A stretch of DNA of 64,000 nucleotides from Streptomyces sp. SLBN-118 (GCF_006715635.1 NZ_VFNP01000001.1:1674001-1738000); one strand, 5' to 3'. Positions 17,071 through 26,187 are shown, numbered from the stretch's first letter. The notes: generated by a model not told the origin, from the letters alone. Numbers and translations: made by a program.

Positions 17071-18150
17071 ATGAGACTGACCGACATATCGCTGTGGCTG
17101 CTTCCTGGCGGCGTGATGCTCCTGGGGTGCCTGGGCGCGGTGGCGGTGCTCGCGCGCGGCAAGCGCGCCGGTGGCGAGGCCGCGGCCGACGACTCCTGGG
17201 AACGGAGCGAGGAGCGCCGGCGACGCAAGGAAGCGATCTACGGCACGGCCTCCTATGTGCTCCTGTTCTGCTGTGCCGCCGTCGCCGCCGCACTCTCGTT
17301 CCACGGCCTCGTCGGCTTCGGCCAGCAGAATCTGAACCTCACCGGAGGCTGGGAGTACCTCGTCCCCTTCGGACTCGACGGCGCCGCCATGTTCTGCTCG
17401 GTACTGGCCGTGCGCGAGGCCAGCCACGGTGACGCGGCGCTCGGCTCGCGGCTGCTGGTGTGGCTGTTCGCGGGCGCGGCCGCCTGGTTCAACTGGGTCC
17501 ACGCACCAAGGGGGTTCGGCCACGACGGGGCCCCTCAGTTCTTCTCGGGGATGTCGCTGTCGGCAGCCGTCCTGTTCGACCGGGCGCTCAAGCAGACCCG
17601 CCGGGCGGCACTGCGCGAACAGGGCCTGGTACCCCGCCCGCTGCCGCAGATCCGTGTCGTGCGCTGGCTGCGCGCTCCCCGGGAGACCTTCGCCGCCTGG
17701 TCGCTGATGCTCCTGGAGGGCGTACGCACCCTGGACGAGGCGGTGGAGGAAGTCCGCGAGGACCGGCAGCTGAAGGAGCAGAACCGCCTGCGGAGGCGGG
17801 ACCGGGAGAAGATGGAACGGGCGCAGATCAGGGCACTCAACCGGCAGCACCGGGCATGGGGACGCGGGCGCCACCGCCTGTCCGAACTGCGCCAGGAACT
17901 GCCCGCCCTGGGCTCCGCAAACGGTTCGGCGCAGACCGGCTCCGGCAGCGTCGCGTCCGTCGCGGAGCCTGCCATAGCCGAGCCGGGAATGCTGCCGCTT
18001 CGCGCCCGGCCCTCCCTCCAGGCCGTGAAACAGGCGGGCGGCACTGAGTCGCGCACGATCGACCTCACCGCCGAGGACGACACCCAGGCGCTGCCGCGTC
18101 TCGACTCCCTGGAGCGGAAGCTCAAGGATCTCGAGCAGCAATTCGGCTGA
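17071..18150 (+). CDS. DUF2637 (SpdB-like) membrane protein
   Basis: A 359-aa membrane protein. An N-terminal segment (ISLWLLPGGVMLLGCLGAVAVLA) is followed by a charged loop, then three further hydrophobic helices (SYVLLFCCAAVAAALSFHG, YLVPFGLDGAAMFCSVLAV, LLVWLFAGAAAWFNWVHAP). This is the DUF2637 pattern, related to the SpdB spread proteins of Streptomyces plasmids. The C-terminal 170 residues are charged and helical, with likely coiled coil (EEVREDRQLKEQNRLRRRDR) and a terminal LDSLERKLKDLEQQF. ATG at 17071 follows AAGGGA; longer starts exist at 17053 and 16960. No plasmid genes are nearby, so it is probably a resident chromosomal member. Function not established. Confidence 0.82.
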   Translation: MRLTDISLWLLPGGVMLLGCLGAVAVLARGKRAGGEAAADDSWERSEERRRRKEAIYGTASYVLLFCCAAVAAALSFHGLVGFGQQNLNLTGGWEYLVPFGLDGAAMFCSVLAVREASHGDAALGSRLLVWLFAGAAAWFNWVHAPRGFGHDGAPQFFSGMSLSAAVLFDRALKQTRRAALREQGLVPRPLPQIRVVRWLRAPRETFAAWSLMLLEGVRTLDEAVEEVREDRQLKEQNRLRRRDREKMERAQIRALNRQHRAWGRGRHRLSELRQELPALGSANGSAQTGSGSVASVAEPAIAEPGMLPLRARPSLQAVKQAGGTESRTIDLTAEDDTQALPRLDSLERKLKDLEQQFG

Positions 18151-18193
18151 GGGCACGCAGACCGTCCAGGACGCGCCACAGCCGCACCCGCAC

Positions 18194-18226
18194 GAAGGCC
18201 GGTCTGCGAAGGTCAGACCGGCCTTC
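18194..18226. terminator. Bidirectional stem-loop between convergent genes
   Basis: A 13-bp perfect inverted repeat, gaaggccggtctg / cagaccggccttc, with a seven-base loop lies between the DUF2637 gene and the convergent ATPase gene, overlapping the ATPase stop. There is no long T-tract, as is usual in Streptomyces. Confidence 0.7.
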
Positions 18227-18686
18227 CGTGCAGTTCGAACCAGACGACCTTGCCCACACCGTGCGTCTGGACGCCCCACGCGTCGGCCAGGCTCTCTACC
18301 AGCACAAGCCCGCGGCCATGGGTGTCCAGGTGCGCCGGGGGTGCATGCGGCACCGGCAGTCCGGCCATGAAGTCCCGTACCTCCACGCGGAGGGTGGACG
18401 CCGCGACGCTCGCCGTGACGACCGCGCCGTCATCAGTGTGAACCAGTGCGTTGGTCACCAGCTCACTGGCCAGCAGCTCGGCCACGTCCTTCGGGTCCTG
18501 CTCCCCCCAGTGCCCTAATAACTCCCGTAAAGCACGTCGTACTTCAGGAACCGCCGTGAGATCCGCAGAGCCCAGCCTGCGACGCAGCCGACCGCCCGGT
18601 TCCCCCTGCCTCCCAGGTTCCCGGCCGCGCCCGCTCACCGTCGGCCCGGCCCCTCCCTGACGCCCCGTCATCATCCCCACCCGCAC
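18213..18686 (-). CDS. HATPase_c anti-sigma-factor-like ATP-binding protein
   Basis: A 157-aa protein with the GHKL ATPase fold of anti-sigma serine kinases (RsbW/SpoIIAB type). The N box is LLASELVTNALVHT and the G box region is DTHGRGLVLVESLADAWGV. Streptomyces has dozens of these. They may phosphorylate anti-anti-sigma factors or bind sigma factors. The first 35 residues are basic and low-complexity, so the start is uncertain: GTG at 18686 is used, with ATG at 18674 as alternative. No partner sigma or STAS gene is adjacent; the PP2C-like gene 2 kb upstream is a conceivable partner. Confidence 0.85.
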   Translation of the reverse strand: MRVGMMTGRQGGAGPTVSGRGREPGRQGEPGGRLRRRLGSADLTAVPEVRRALRELLGHWGEQDPKDVAELLASELVTNALVHTDDGAVVTASVAASTLRVEVRDFMAGLPVPHAPPAHLDTHGRGLVLVESLADAWGVQTHGVGKVVWFELHGRPV

Positions 18687-18800
18687 GTCGGCACAGCCCT
18701 TCTCCGAAACGACTCCCTTTGTCGAACACGCTCACGGAGATGCATGCCCCGAGTGGAGAGCACCACTCATGTCGATGTACCCATCACACGCCTGCCGGGC

Positions 18801-20543
18801 TCAGGGCCTCGGTACGTTTCGGAGGTTGGAGCGAGCCATCTGCGCCATCCGGCCCACGCCGCCGTCCAGCACGATCTTGCTGGCCGAGAGCGCGAAGCCC
18901 GTGACCATGTCGGCGCTGATCTTCGGGGGGATGGACAGCGCGTTCGGGTCGGTGACCACATCCACCAGGGCCGGGCCCTTGTGCCGGAAGGCGTCCTTGA
19001 GCGCGCCGGCCAACTGCCTGGGCTTCTCGACCCGGACACCGTACGCACCGGCCGCACGCGCGATCGCCGCGAAGTCGGGATTGCGGTTGGTAGTCCCGTA
19101 CGAGGGAAGTCCCGCGACGAGCATCTCCAACTCGACCATGCCCAGCGAGGAGTTGTCGAAGATCACGATCTTCACGGGCAGGTCGTACTGGACGAGGGTG
19201 AGGAAGTCACCCATCAGCATGGTGAATCCACCGTCGCCCGACATCGAGACGACCTGGCGGTCACGGTCGATGAACTGCGCGCCGATCGCCTGCGGCAGGG
19301 CGTTGGCCATCGAGCCGTGACTGAAGGAGCCGATGATCCGGCGGCGGCCGTTGGGGGTGAGATAGCGCGCGGCCCACACATTGCACATCCCGGTGTCCAC
19401 GGTGAACACGGCATCGTCGTCGGCGAGTTCGTCCAGCACGGATGCGACGTACTCGGGGTGGATCGGGACGTGCTTTTCCACCTTGCGGGTGTAGGCCTTG
19501 ATGACACCCTCGAGTGCGTCGGCGTGCTTCTTCAGCATCTTGTCGAGGAACCTGCGGTCCGTCTTGGCGCGCACGCGCGGCGTGAGGCAGCGCAGCGTCT
19601 CGCGTACGTCGCCCCAGACGGCAAGGTCCAGCTTTGAGCGGCGGCCGAGATTCTCGGGCCTGACATCGACCTGGGCGATCGTGACGTCGTCGGGGAGGAA
19701 GGCGTTGTACGGGAAGTCCGTGCCCAGCAGGATCAGCAGGTCGCACTCGTGGGTGGCCTCGTACGCCGCTCCGTAGCCGAGCAGACCGCTCATGCCCACG
19801 TCGAACCTGTTCTCGTACTGAATCCACTCCTTGCCGCGCAGCGCGTGCCCGACCGGCGCCTTGACGCGCTCGGCGAACTCCATTACCTCGGCGTGCGCGC
19901 CCGCCGTGCCGCTGCCGCAGAAGAGCGTGACCCGGTCCGCCTCGTCGATCATCCGGACCAGCTTGTCGATCTCCGAGTCCCCGGGCCGCACCGTGGGGCG
20001 GGAGGTGACCAGCGCGTGCTCGACGGACTTCTCGGGCGCGGCCTGCGACGCGATGTCCCCCGGCAGGGACACGACGCTGACGCCGCCGCGGCCGATCGCG
20101 TGCTGGATCGCCGTCTGGAGCAGCCGGGGCATCTGCCGCGGGTTGGAGATCAGCTCGCTGTAATGGCTGCACTCGCGGAACAGTTGGTCGGGATGCGTCT
20201 CCTGGAAGTAGCCGAGGCCGATCTCGCTGGAGGGGATGTGCGAGGCGAGGGCCAGCACGGGGGCCATGGAGCGGTGGGCGTCGTACAGCCCGTTGATGAG
20301 GTGCAGGTTGCCGGGGCCGCAGGATCCCGCGCAGGCCGCGAGCTTCCCGGTGATCTGGGCCTCGGCGCCGGCCGCGAAGGCGGCGGTCTCCTCGTGCCTG
20401 ACCTGGATCCAGTCGATGGCGGAGTTGCGGCGGATGGCGTCGACGACGGGGTTGAGGCTGTCGCCGACGACTCCGTACAGCCGCTGGACGCCGGCGCGGA
20501 CGAGGATGTCGACGAACTGCTCCGCCACACTCTGCTTGGCCAT
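18801..20543 (-). CDS. poxB: Thiamine-diphosphate-dependent pyruvate oxidase/dehydrogenase (PoxB-like)
   Basis: A 580-aa ThDP enzyme of the pyruvate oxidase/acetolactate synthase family. It has an N-terminal Pyr domain with catalytic Glu in RHEETAAFAAGAEAQITG, a central FAD/dHS-fold domain (LILLGTDFPYNAFLPDD), and a C-terminal PP domain with the ThDP motif SGDGGFTMLMGDFLTLVQ ending in FDN. PoxB-like enzymes decarboxylate pyruvate to acetate with a quinone acceptor at the membrane. The ATG at 20543 follows AAAGGG. It is monocistronic or co-transcribed with the ATPase gene 114 nt downstream. Cofactor (FAD) use is inferred from family. Acetolactate synthase is less likely given the sequence near the N-terminus. 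Confidence 0.88.
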   Translation of the reverse strand: MAKQSVAEQFVDILVRAGVQRLYGVVGDSLNPVVDAIRRNSAIDWIQVRHEETAAFAAGAEAQITGKLAACAGSCGPGNLHLINGLYDAHRSMAPVLALASHIPSSEIGLGYFQETHPDQLFRECSHYSELISNPRQMPRLLQTAIQHAIGRGGVSVVSLPGDIASQAAPEKSVEHALVTSRPTVRPGDSEIDKLVRMIDEADRVTLFCGSGTAGAHAEVMEFAERVKAPVGHALRGKEWIQYENRFDVGMSGLLGYGAAYEATHECDLLILLGTDFPYNAFLPDDVTIAQVDVRPENLGRRSKLDLAVWGDVRETLRCLTPRVRAKTDRRFLDKMLKKHADALEGVIKAYTRKVEKHVPIHPEYVASVLDELADDDAVFTVDTGMCNVWAARYLTPNGRRRIIGSFSHGSMANALPQAIGAQFIDRDRQVVSMSGDGGFTMLMGDFLTLVQYDLPVKIVIFDNSSLGMVELEMLVAGLPSYGTTNRNPDFAAIARAAGAYGVRVEKPRQLAGALKDAFRHKGPALVDVVTDPNALSIPPKISADMVTGFALSASKIVLDGGVGRMAQMARSNLRNVPRP

Positions 20544-20605
20544 GGAATGCGTACCCTTTCTCCGCCGAACGGGCCTGAACATCCATCAACCCACGGCGGC
20601 AGCGC

Positions 20606-22090
20606 TCACGCCTCCCAGACGGCGACAGCCGTACGGTCGTCGGCGTACCCCTTCACCCTCAGCTGGGCGTCGGCGAGGAACGCCGCCAGGCCGGGCGGCT
20701 CGGCCGCGGACCAGCGCGCGGACAGTTCCTGTGCGAGGGCGGGCTCGCTACGCAGCGGCTCGGCCAGGCCCGTGCTGCACAGCAGCAGAGTGTCGCCCGG
20801 GCGGGCTACGGAGGCTCGGAAGCGGAACGGCTCGGCCGGTGGCGGGGGCGGTGCCTCGATGTACGGCGAGGGCGGCGTCGCGATCCCCAGATCCATGGTG
20901 AGCCGGTCGCCCTCAGGGGTCTCGGCGGGCGGTGACCCGAAGCCGACGACGGGGTCGCCGGTGACGGCCGTGGGCTCGGGGACCATGGGCTCGATGTCCT
21001 TCCAGGCGCCGTCACGCAGGCGGAAGAGACCGCCGCCGCCGACGCCGAAGAACACCCGGGTGCGGCAGGCGGGATCGGCGGAGAGCAGCAGACAACGCAG
21101 ATGGGCGCTGTACTCCTCCGGCTGGACGCCTTGCTCGGCGGCACTGGTGCGCAGCCGGCCGAAGCTGCGGTCGGTGAGCCGGTGCAACCCGGATTTGAGG
21201 TCGCCGCGGCGGCCTGCCCTGATGTCGTCGGAGAGCCGGGCGTGGCTGCGGCCGACGGCTGCGGCGATCCAGCGGCAGGCGTCGGCCGCGGCGAGATGGG
21301 CGCTCTCGGCGGCACGGGCGCCGCTGGCTACGGCGACCAGGACGAGCGCGGCATCGCCGGTGCCGAAGCGGGCGGTGAGCAGGGCGTCGCGGCGGGGTTC
21401 GCCACGGTAGCGCGCGGAGTCGCCGCGGATGGAGGCGGCGCGCAGGATGTACGTGCCGTAACGGGCGCCGTCGAGCACGGTGTCGGCGACGAGTTCGTCG
21501 AGGTCCTGAGGCCGGGCCGGGGGCAGAGCGGTGGGCTCGGCGTCGTAGGTCGGCGGGCCGTCGCCGAGGTGACCGACCTGGGGACGGGCGGGAGGCGCGG
21601 CCGGAGGGGCGGCCGGAGGGGCGGCCGACTCCTGGGCGGGGGGCGGGACTTGGGCGGGCGGCTGGGCGGGGCGCGGCGGCTCGGGCGGTAGGGGCGCGGG
21701 CGGTAGCGGCGCGGGCGGGGGCTCGGTGCGCGGCGGTTCCCACGGGACACGTTGCCGCGGGGGCGCGGTGGGCGGAAGGGGGGCGGGGACGTCCGCGGGC
21801 GTCTCCCACCAGGCGCGTGGACGCCCCCGCTCAGGCGCCGGGTCCGGGTCCGACTCGGGGTCGAGGTCCAGGTCCGGGTCGAACTCCGGCTCGAACTCAG
21901 GGTCCAGGTCCGGGTCCGGGTCCCGCGGCTCGGGTGCGTCGTCCGCTGCGACCGCGTCCACTGCGGAGTCGAATCGGTCGTCAAGCGTGTCGCCCGCTCT
22001 CGCCCCCGGCCCGGTGTCCGGAGCGGACGCGGCGTACAGCCGGTTCCACCAGTCGTCCTCGGTGGCGGGCCTTTCCCCCTGCTGACTCAT
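20606..22090 (-). CDS. PP2C-like phosphatase domain protein with Pro/Asp-rich N-terminus
   Basis: A 494-aa protein. Residues 1-210 are low-complexity: first an Asp-Pro/Glu repeat tract (DPDPDLDPEFEPEFDPDLDL), then Pro-rich segments. The C-terminal 280 residues look like a PP2C-type domain (LVLVAVASGARAAESAHLAA, CRTRVFFGVGGGGLFRLRDG, RPGDTLLLCSTGLAEPL), but the metal-binding DG and SDG motifs are degenerate. Catalysis is therefore uncertain, and it may be a binding protein. The ATG at 22090 is used. Its neighbours are divergent LuxR and downstream poxB. The repetitive acidic tail suggests an unstructured linker. Confidence 0.7.
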   Translation of the reverse strand: MSQQGERPATEDDWWNRLYAASAPDTGPGARAGDTLDDRFDSAVDAVAADDAPEPRDPDPDLDPEFEPEFDPDLDLDPESDPDPAPERGRPRAWWETPADVPAPLPPTAPPRQRVPWEPPRTEPPPAPLPPAPLPPEPPRPAQPPAQVPPPAQESAAPPAAPPAAPPARPQVGHLGDGPPTYDAEPTALPPARPQDLDELVADTVLDGARYGTYILRAASIRGDSARYRGEPRRDALLTARFGTGDAALVLVAVASGARAAESAHLAAADACRWIAAAVGRSHARLSDDIRAGRRGDLKSGLHRLTDRSFGRLRTSAAEQGVQPEEYSAHLRCLLLSADPACRTRVFFGVGGGGLFRLRDGAWKDIEPMVPEPTAVTGDPVVGFGSPPAETPEGDRLTMDLGIATPPSPYIEAPPPPPAEPFRFRASVARPGDTLLLCSTGLAEPLRSEPALAQELSARWSAAEPPGLAAFLADAQLRVKGYADDRTAVAVWEA

Positions 22091-22406
22091 GCCCTTATTG
22101 TCCACCGCACGGCCGCACCGAAAACGGGGCATCCCGAAAATGAGGCAACCAAGAAGTGGTCCGCCAGGCGTCCCCACCCCCCACGGGAGGGCGTCCGGCG
22201 GACCGTTTCGTGGTCGGCGCGCGGGCGTACGCGTCGGCCACGAGCTGGTGGGCGCAGTGGCCGCCGGCGTCCGTCAGTTGGGCCTGCGGTGCGCCACATT
22301 GGCACGGGGGCGGCCGGAGCAGGGATGATGTGCGCGGCGGAAATACGCCGTGGCCGGTTTCCGCCATTGCGGCCGGCGAAGTGCACGTCGTGGAGGGGTG
22401 GGGTCT
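22091..22406. other. Divergent intergenic region, PP2C-like / LuxR-type genes
   Basis: These 316 bp hold the divergent promoters. An imperfect hairpin (ggtccgcc-gcgtcc about 22157-22172 against ggacgccc-ggcggacc about 22190-22206) is visible. I found no small ORF resembling the DTGWG peptide and no convincing -35/-10 pair. Confidence 0.4.
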
Positions 22407-23399
22407 GTGCTGGGAGCGATAGGTCTCGATGAGAGACAGGAGTCGGCATACCGCGCGCTCGTCGCGCTCGGGGCGGCGGAGGTCACCGATCTCGCGCACC
22501 GGCTGGCCCTGCCGGAGCCGGACATGGAACGCGCGCTGCGCAGGCTGGAGCAACAGGGCCTCGCCGCACAGTCCTCGGCGTGTACGGGACGCTGGGTGGC
22601 TGCGCCGCCCGGAGTGGCGCTCGGGGCGCTGCTGACCCAGCAGCGGCACGAGCTGGATCAGGCCGAACTGGCGGCGGCGCTGCTCGCCGAGGAGTACCGC
22701 GCGCAGGCCGTCGAACCCGCCGTGCACGATCTGGTGGAGGTGGTGACGGGCGCGAGCGCCGTCGCTCACCGTTTCCTCCAGCTGCAGCTGGGTGCGGCCG
22801 AGGAGGTCTGCGCCCTGGTCACCGGCCATCCGGTCGTGGTCGCCGGAACGGACAACGACGCCGAGGAGAAGGCGGCGACGCGCGGCGTCACCTACCGCGT
22901 GGTGGTCGAACGCGACGTGCTGACCATGCCCGCCGGGACGGCCGAACTGAGCGCGGCGCTCGGCCGCGACGAACAGGTCAGGGTGGTGGACCGGGTCCCG
23001 ACGAAGCTGGTCGTCGCGGACCGGACCCTGGCGATGGTGCCCCTGACCGGACGGGGAGCCGAGCCCGCGGCTCTCGTCGTCCATGCGAGTGGGCTCCTCG
23101 AGTCGCTGACGAGCCTGTTCGAGGCGGTGTGGCGGGACGCCCTGCCGCTGCGGCTCGGCGCGCGCGGTGACATCTGCGAGGAGGCGACTCCCGGGCCTGA
23201 CGCCGCGGATCTGGAGATCCTTTCGCTGCTGCTCGCCGGGATGACGGACGCGAGTGTGGCCAAACAGCTGGACCTGGGACTGCGGACCGTTCAGCGCCGG
23301 GTGAAGGGGCTGATGGAGCTGACGGGTGTGACGACGCGGCTTCAGCTCGGCTGGCAGGCGTACGCGAAGGGCTGGGTGGCTCGCGACCTGCGCGGTTGA
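22407..23399 (+). CDS. LuxR-type regulator with TrmB-like N-terminus (second copy)
   Basis: A 330-aa regulator. A winged-helix N-terminus of TrmB type (LDERQESAYRALVALGAAEV, TDLAHRLALPEPDMERALRR) leads into a ligand domain and a C-terminal LuxR/GerE helix-turn-helix (LEILSLLLAGMTDASVAKQL, DLGLRTVQRRVKGLMELTGV). It has the same architecture as the protein at 13773-14783 but is clearly diverged. GTG at 22407 is chosen because GGAGGGG lies about eight bases upstream. The target is unknown; it is divergent from the PP2C-like gene and followed at 23 bp by the DUF456 gene. Confidence 0.85.
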   Translation: MLGAIGLDERQESAYRALVALGAAEVTDLAHRLALPEPDMERALRRLEQQGLAAQSSACTGRWVAAPPGVALGALLTQQRHELDQAELAAALLAEEYRAQAVEPAVHDLVEVVTGASAVAHRFLQLQLGAAEEVCALVTGHPVVVAGTDNDAEEKAATRGVTYRVVVERDVLTMPAGTAELSAALGRDEQVRVVDRVPTKLVVADRTLAMVPLTGRGAEPAALVVHASGLLESLTSLFEAVWRDALPLRLGARGDICEEATPGPDAADLEILSLLLAGMTDASVAKQLDLGLRTVQRRVKGLMELTGVTTRLQLGWQAYAKGWVARDLRG

Positions 23400-23422
23400 G
23401 CGGGATCCTGCACCCTTGGCAG

Positions 23423-23905
23423 ATGGGCGTGTGGCAGCTCCTGCTGGTGGGCCTGGTGATGCTGCTGGGCCTGCTCGGGGTACTCATTCCCGGTGTGCCG
23501 GGGCGGTGGCTGGTGTGGGCCTCGGTCATGTGGTGGTCGCTGCACGAGAAGACCGGAACGGCCTGGGCGCTGCTGGTGGGCTCGACGTTGGTCCTGCTCG
23601 TCGACCAGGTGCTGGTGTGGCTGCTGCCGCCCCGCCGGCCGCGCGGGGTGGGGGTCACCCGCCGGATGGTGGTGTCCGCGGGCGTGGGCGCACTGATCGG
23701 CTTCATTCTCATACCGGTGGTGGGCGCGATACCCGGGTTCATCGGGGGCATCTACGGGTCGGAACGGCTACGGCTGGGCGGGCACGGGCCCGCGGCGGCC
23801 TCGACCCGGGCGGTGATGCGGGCCGTGGGGACGAGTGTGCTGGTGGAGCTGTTCGCGTGCCTGCTGGTCATGGGGGCGTGGATCGGCGCGGTGATCGCGA
23901 GCTGA
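23423..23905 (+). CDS. DUF456 membrane protein
   Basis: A 160-aa integral membrane protein. It starts MGVWQLLLVGLVMLLGLLGV and has the DUF456 features: a first hairpin with LGVLIPGVPG, then a basic loop (PPRRPRGVGVTRR), a Gly-rich segment (GALIGFILIPVVGAIPGFIG) and a C-terminal helix (VLVELFACLLVMGAWIGAVI). About four to five membrane segments. The family is widespread in actinobacteria and uncharacterised. ATG at 23423 is used; a TTG at 23396 overlapping the LuxR stop is an alternative that would couple the two genes. Confidence 0.85.
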   Translation: MGVWQLLLVGLVMLLGLLGVLIPGVPGRWLVWASVMWWSLHEKTGTAWALLVGSTLVLLVDQVLVWLLPPRRPRGVGVTRRMVVSAGVGALIGFILIPVVGAIPGFIGGIYGSERLRLGGHGPAAASTRAVMRAVGTSVLVELFACLLVMGAWIGAVIAS

Positions 23906-24016
23906 GCGGTTCCCCCGTCCTGGCCCCTTCCCGGCCTGAGCCGGACGAAAGTCCTAGGACCCGACTCGGTCCCGTATCCGATGCGGCGGACGAGGTACGC
24001 GTGTGAGGCTGCGTGC

Positions 24017-24382
24017 ATGACCGAATTCAGCGAGGCCGAGCGCACTTATCTCGCGTCCCAGCGGCTGGGACGGCTGGCGACCGTCGACCCCAAGGGCCAG
24101 CCGCAGGCGAACCCGGTCGGCTTCTTCCCACAGGCCGACGGGACGATCCTGATCGGCGGACACGCCCTCGCGACGACGAAGAAGTGGCGCAACCTGCAGG
24201 TGAATCCGAAGGTGGCGCTGGTTGTCGACGACATTGTGAGCCTGCGCCCGTGGAAGGTGCGGGGCGTGGACATCCGGGGCGAGGCAGAACTGGTGACGGG
24301 GCCGCATGAGCTGGGCCCGCACTTCAGTGAGGAGCTGATCCGGATCCGCCCGAAGAAGATCCACAGCTGGGGTCTGGAGTAG
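24017..24382 (+). CDS. PPOX-class F420/FMN-dependent oxidoreductase-like protein
   Basis: A 121-aa single-domain split-barrel protein. LASQRLGRLATVDPKGQPQA at the N-terminus and GHALATTKKWRNLQVNPKVA in the middle are typical of the pyridoxamine-5'-phosphate-oxidase-like family. In actinobacteria these short proteins often bind F420 and are annotated as PPOX class F420-dependent oxidoreductases. Substrate unknown. It is a monocistronic unit preceded by a 111-bp gap. The cofactor is inferred from family, not shown by a specific residue. Confidence 0.85.
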   Translation: MTEFSEAERTYLASQRLGRLATVDPKGQPQANPVGFFPQADGTILIGGHALATTKKWRNLQVNPKVALVVDDIVSLRPWKVRGVDIRGEAELVTGPHELGPHFSEELIRIRPKKIHSWGLE

Positions 24383-24499
24383 GGGGCACACCCCACGGGA
24401 CGAGGGCTTCGCGGCGCCTTCCGTACGCCAGTGGGTGGTGTACCCCCTACCCGGACGGGCTTGAACTCCCGCCGGTCGCCCGCAACTTCAGAGCCGCTT

Positions 24500-25083
24500 C
24501 CCCCTGCGGGGCCCGGGACGAGGTCTGGGGAAGGTCGAGGCTCGGTCCCGGAAGCGAAGCCTCGCCACGTCAGCGCGAGGGAGCCGGGGCGAAGCCCTCG
24601 CGCCGGGGGCCCGGGGGAGCCTCAGCCGAGCGCCCCCGGCGTTACCGCGGGCGCGACTGGGACGCGAAGCCTCGCCGCGACGGGGCGAGAGCCGGAGGCG
24701 GAACCCCGCGCGGGCGGCCGCCTCGGAGCCCGACCGCCGGGACGGCCTCCCGCCGCGAGTTCGAGGCGAAGTCCCGACGCAGGGGCCTTGGGGCGAAGCC
24801 CCACAGCCCGCGCCCGGGCGTTACCGCGGGCGCGATTGCGGACACCAAGCCCCGCCGCGTCAGCGAGCGGTGGCCGGGGGCGAAGCCCCAGCGCATTGTC
24901 CGGGGCGCCCCCGGCGCAGGAGGCCCGGGCGAGGCCCAAGCGAACGGGGCCGGGGAGGCGCAGGGGCTCCGGGGCGGAGCCCCCGCGCACGGGGCCCGGG
25001 GGCCCGAGCCCAGCGTGGGGCCCGGGCGCGGAGCCCCCGCGCACTGGCCCCGGGGCGGAGCCCCCGCGTCTGGCACCCCGGAG
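24500..25083. repeat. GC-rich degenerate repeats with GCGAAGC hairpins
   Basis: This stretch, most of the 700-bp gap between the PPOX gene and rsgA, has no credible gene. It holds five exact copies of gcgaagc, a heptamer known to form a very stable DNA mini-hairpin (24554, 24589, 24664, 24793, 24880), mostly within longer palindromes such as ggggcgaagcccc. It also contains a 20-bp near-duplicate (gcgttaccgcgggcgcgact at 24639, again with one change at 24819) and three cggagcccccgcg units at 24974-25069. The third base of each frame shows no coding bias. Confidence 0.75.
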
Positions 25084-26187
25084 TCACCGCACGTCGCCGC
25101 GTTTCGCCCGCATCTGCGCCCGCCCTTCCGCCCCCTTCTGCTTCCAGTCGCGCCGGATCTCCGCCCGCAGCCTCGCGTCCGTCTTCGCGACGATGCGCCT
25201 GTTCTCACGCAGCAGCTTGCGGTAGCTGTCCAGCCGCCGCTCCGGAAGGGAACCGTCCTCGATCGCCGCGAGCACCGCACAGCCCGGCTCGGCCTCGTGC
25301 GCGCAGTCGTGGAAGCGGCACTCCTGCGCGAGGTCCTCGATCTCCGAGAAGACCTGCCCGACACCCACCTCGGCGTCCCAGAGCCCGACGCCCCGCAGAC
25401 CCGGGGTGTCGATGAGTACGCCCCCACCGGGCAGGGCGAGGAGGTTGCGGGTCGTCGTGGTGTGGCGGCCCTTGCCGTCGACGTCGCGGATGGCCTGCAC
25501 GTCCATCACGTCCTCGCCGAGCAGCGCGTTCGCCAGCGTCGACTTGCCCGCACCGGACACGCCGAGCAGCACGCTCGTCCCGCCGGACACGATCGCGGCG
25601 AGGACTTCGACGCCTTCTCCGGTCTGCGAGCTGACGGGCAGCACCTGTACGCCCGGTGCCGTCGTTTCCACGTCCTGGACGAGATACGAAAGCCCGGTCA
25701 CGTCGGGCACGAGGTCCGCCTTGGTGAGCACGACGATCGGCTGCGCCCCGCTCTCCCACGCGAGCGCGAGGAACCGCTCGATCCGCCCGAGGTCGAGTTC
25801 GACGGCGAGCGAGACCGCGATGATCGCGTGGTCGACGTTGGCGGCGAGGATCTGCCCCTCGGAGCGGTTCGACGAGGTGGAGCGTACGAAGGCGGTACGG
25901 CGCGGCAAATACGTCCGTACGAATCGGGGGTCACCGTCACGGTCGACAGCGGCCCAGTCACCGGTGCAGATCACCCGCAGCGGATCGTGCGGGGTCACGA
26001 ACGCGGTGTCGGCGCGGACGAGCCCGTCGGCGGTGACGACATCGCACTGCCCGCGGTCGACCCGTACGACCCGGCCCGGCAGCAGCCCCTGCTCGGCGTG
26101 CGGGGCGAATGCGGCTGCCCAGCTCTCGTCCCAGCCGTAGCCGGACAGCGGGTGGGAGGAGGCCTGAGAAGAAGAAGAGGAAGACAA
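25084..26187 (-). CDS. rsgA: Ribosome small subunit-dependent GTPase A
   Basis: A 367-aa circularly permuted GTPase involved in 30S maturation. It has an OB-fold N-terminus (GRVVRVDRGQCDVVTADGLV), then motifs in permuted order: G4 LTKADLV, G5-like region, G1 GVSGAGKSTLANAL, G3 DTPGLRG. A C-terminal zinc site follows (CRFHDCAHEAEPGC) before a basic tail. I start at TTG 26187, six bases after GAAGGG; the upstream reading frame has no start with a site. Ser-rich residues 2-7 are unusual but in frame. It is monocistronic apart from the small ORF just upstream. Confidence 0.93.
   Translation of the reverse strand: MSSSSSSQASSHPLSGYGWDESWAAAFAPHAEQGLLPGRVVRVDRGQCDVVTADGLVRADTAFVTPHDPLRVICTGDWAAVDRDGDPRFVRTYLPRRTAFVRSTSSNRSEGQILAANVDHAIIAVSLAVELDLGRIERFLALAWESGAQPIVVLTKADLVPDVTGLSYLVQDVETTAPGVQVLPVSSQTGEGVEVLAAIVSGGTSVLLGVSGAGKSTLANALLGEDVMDVQAIRDVDGKGRHTTTTRNLLALPGGGVLIDTPGLRGVGLWDAEVGVGQVFSEIEDLAQECRFHDCAHEAEPGCAVLAAIEDGSLPERRLDSYRKLLRENRRIVAKTDARLRAEIRRDWKQKGAEGRAQMRAKRGDVR

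Noticed and set aside
24500..25083. CRISPR-like or tRNA-like structure in the GC-rich repeats
   Set aside because: Repeats are irregular in spacing and length, with no unique spacers and no cloverleaf.
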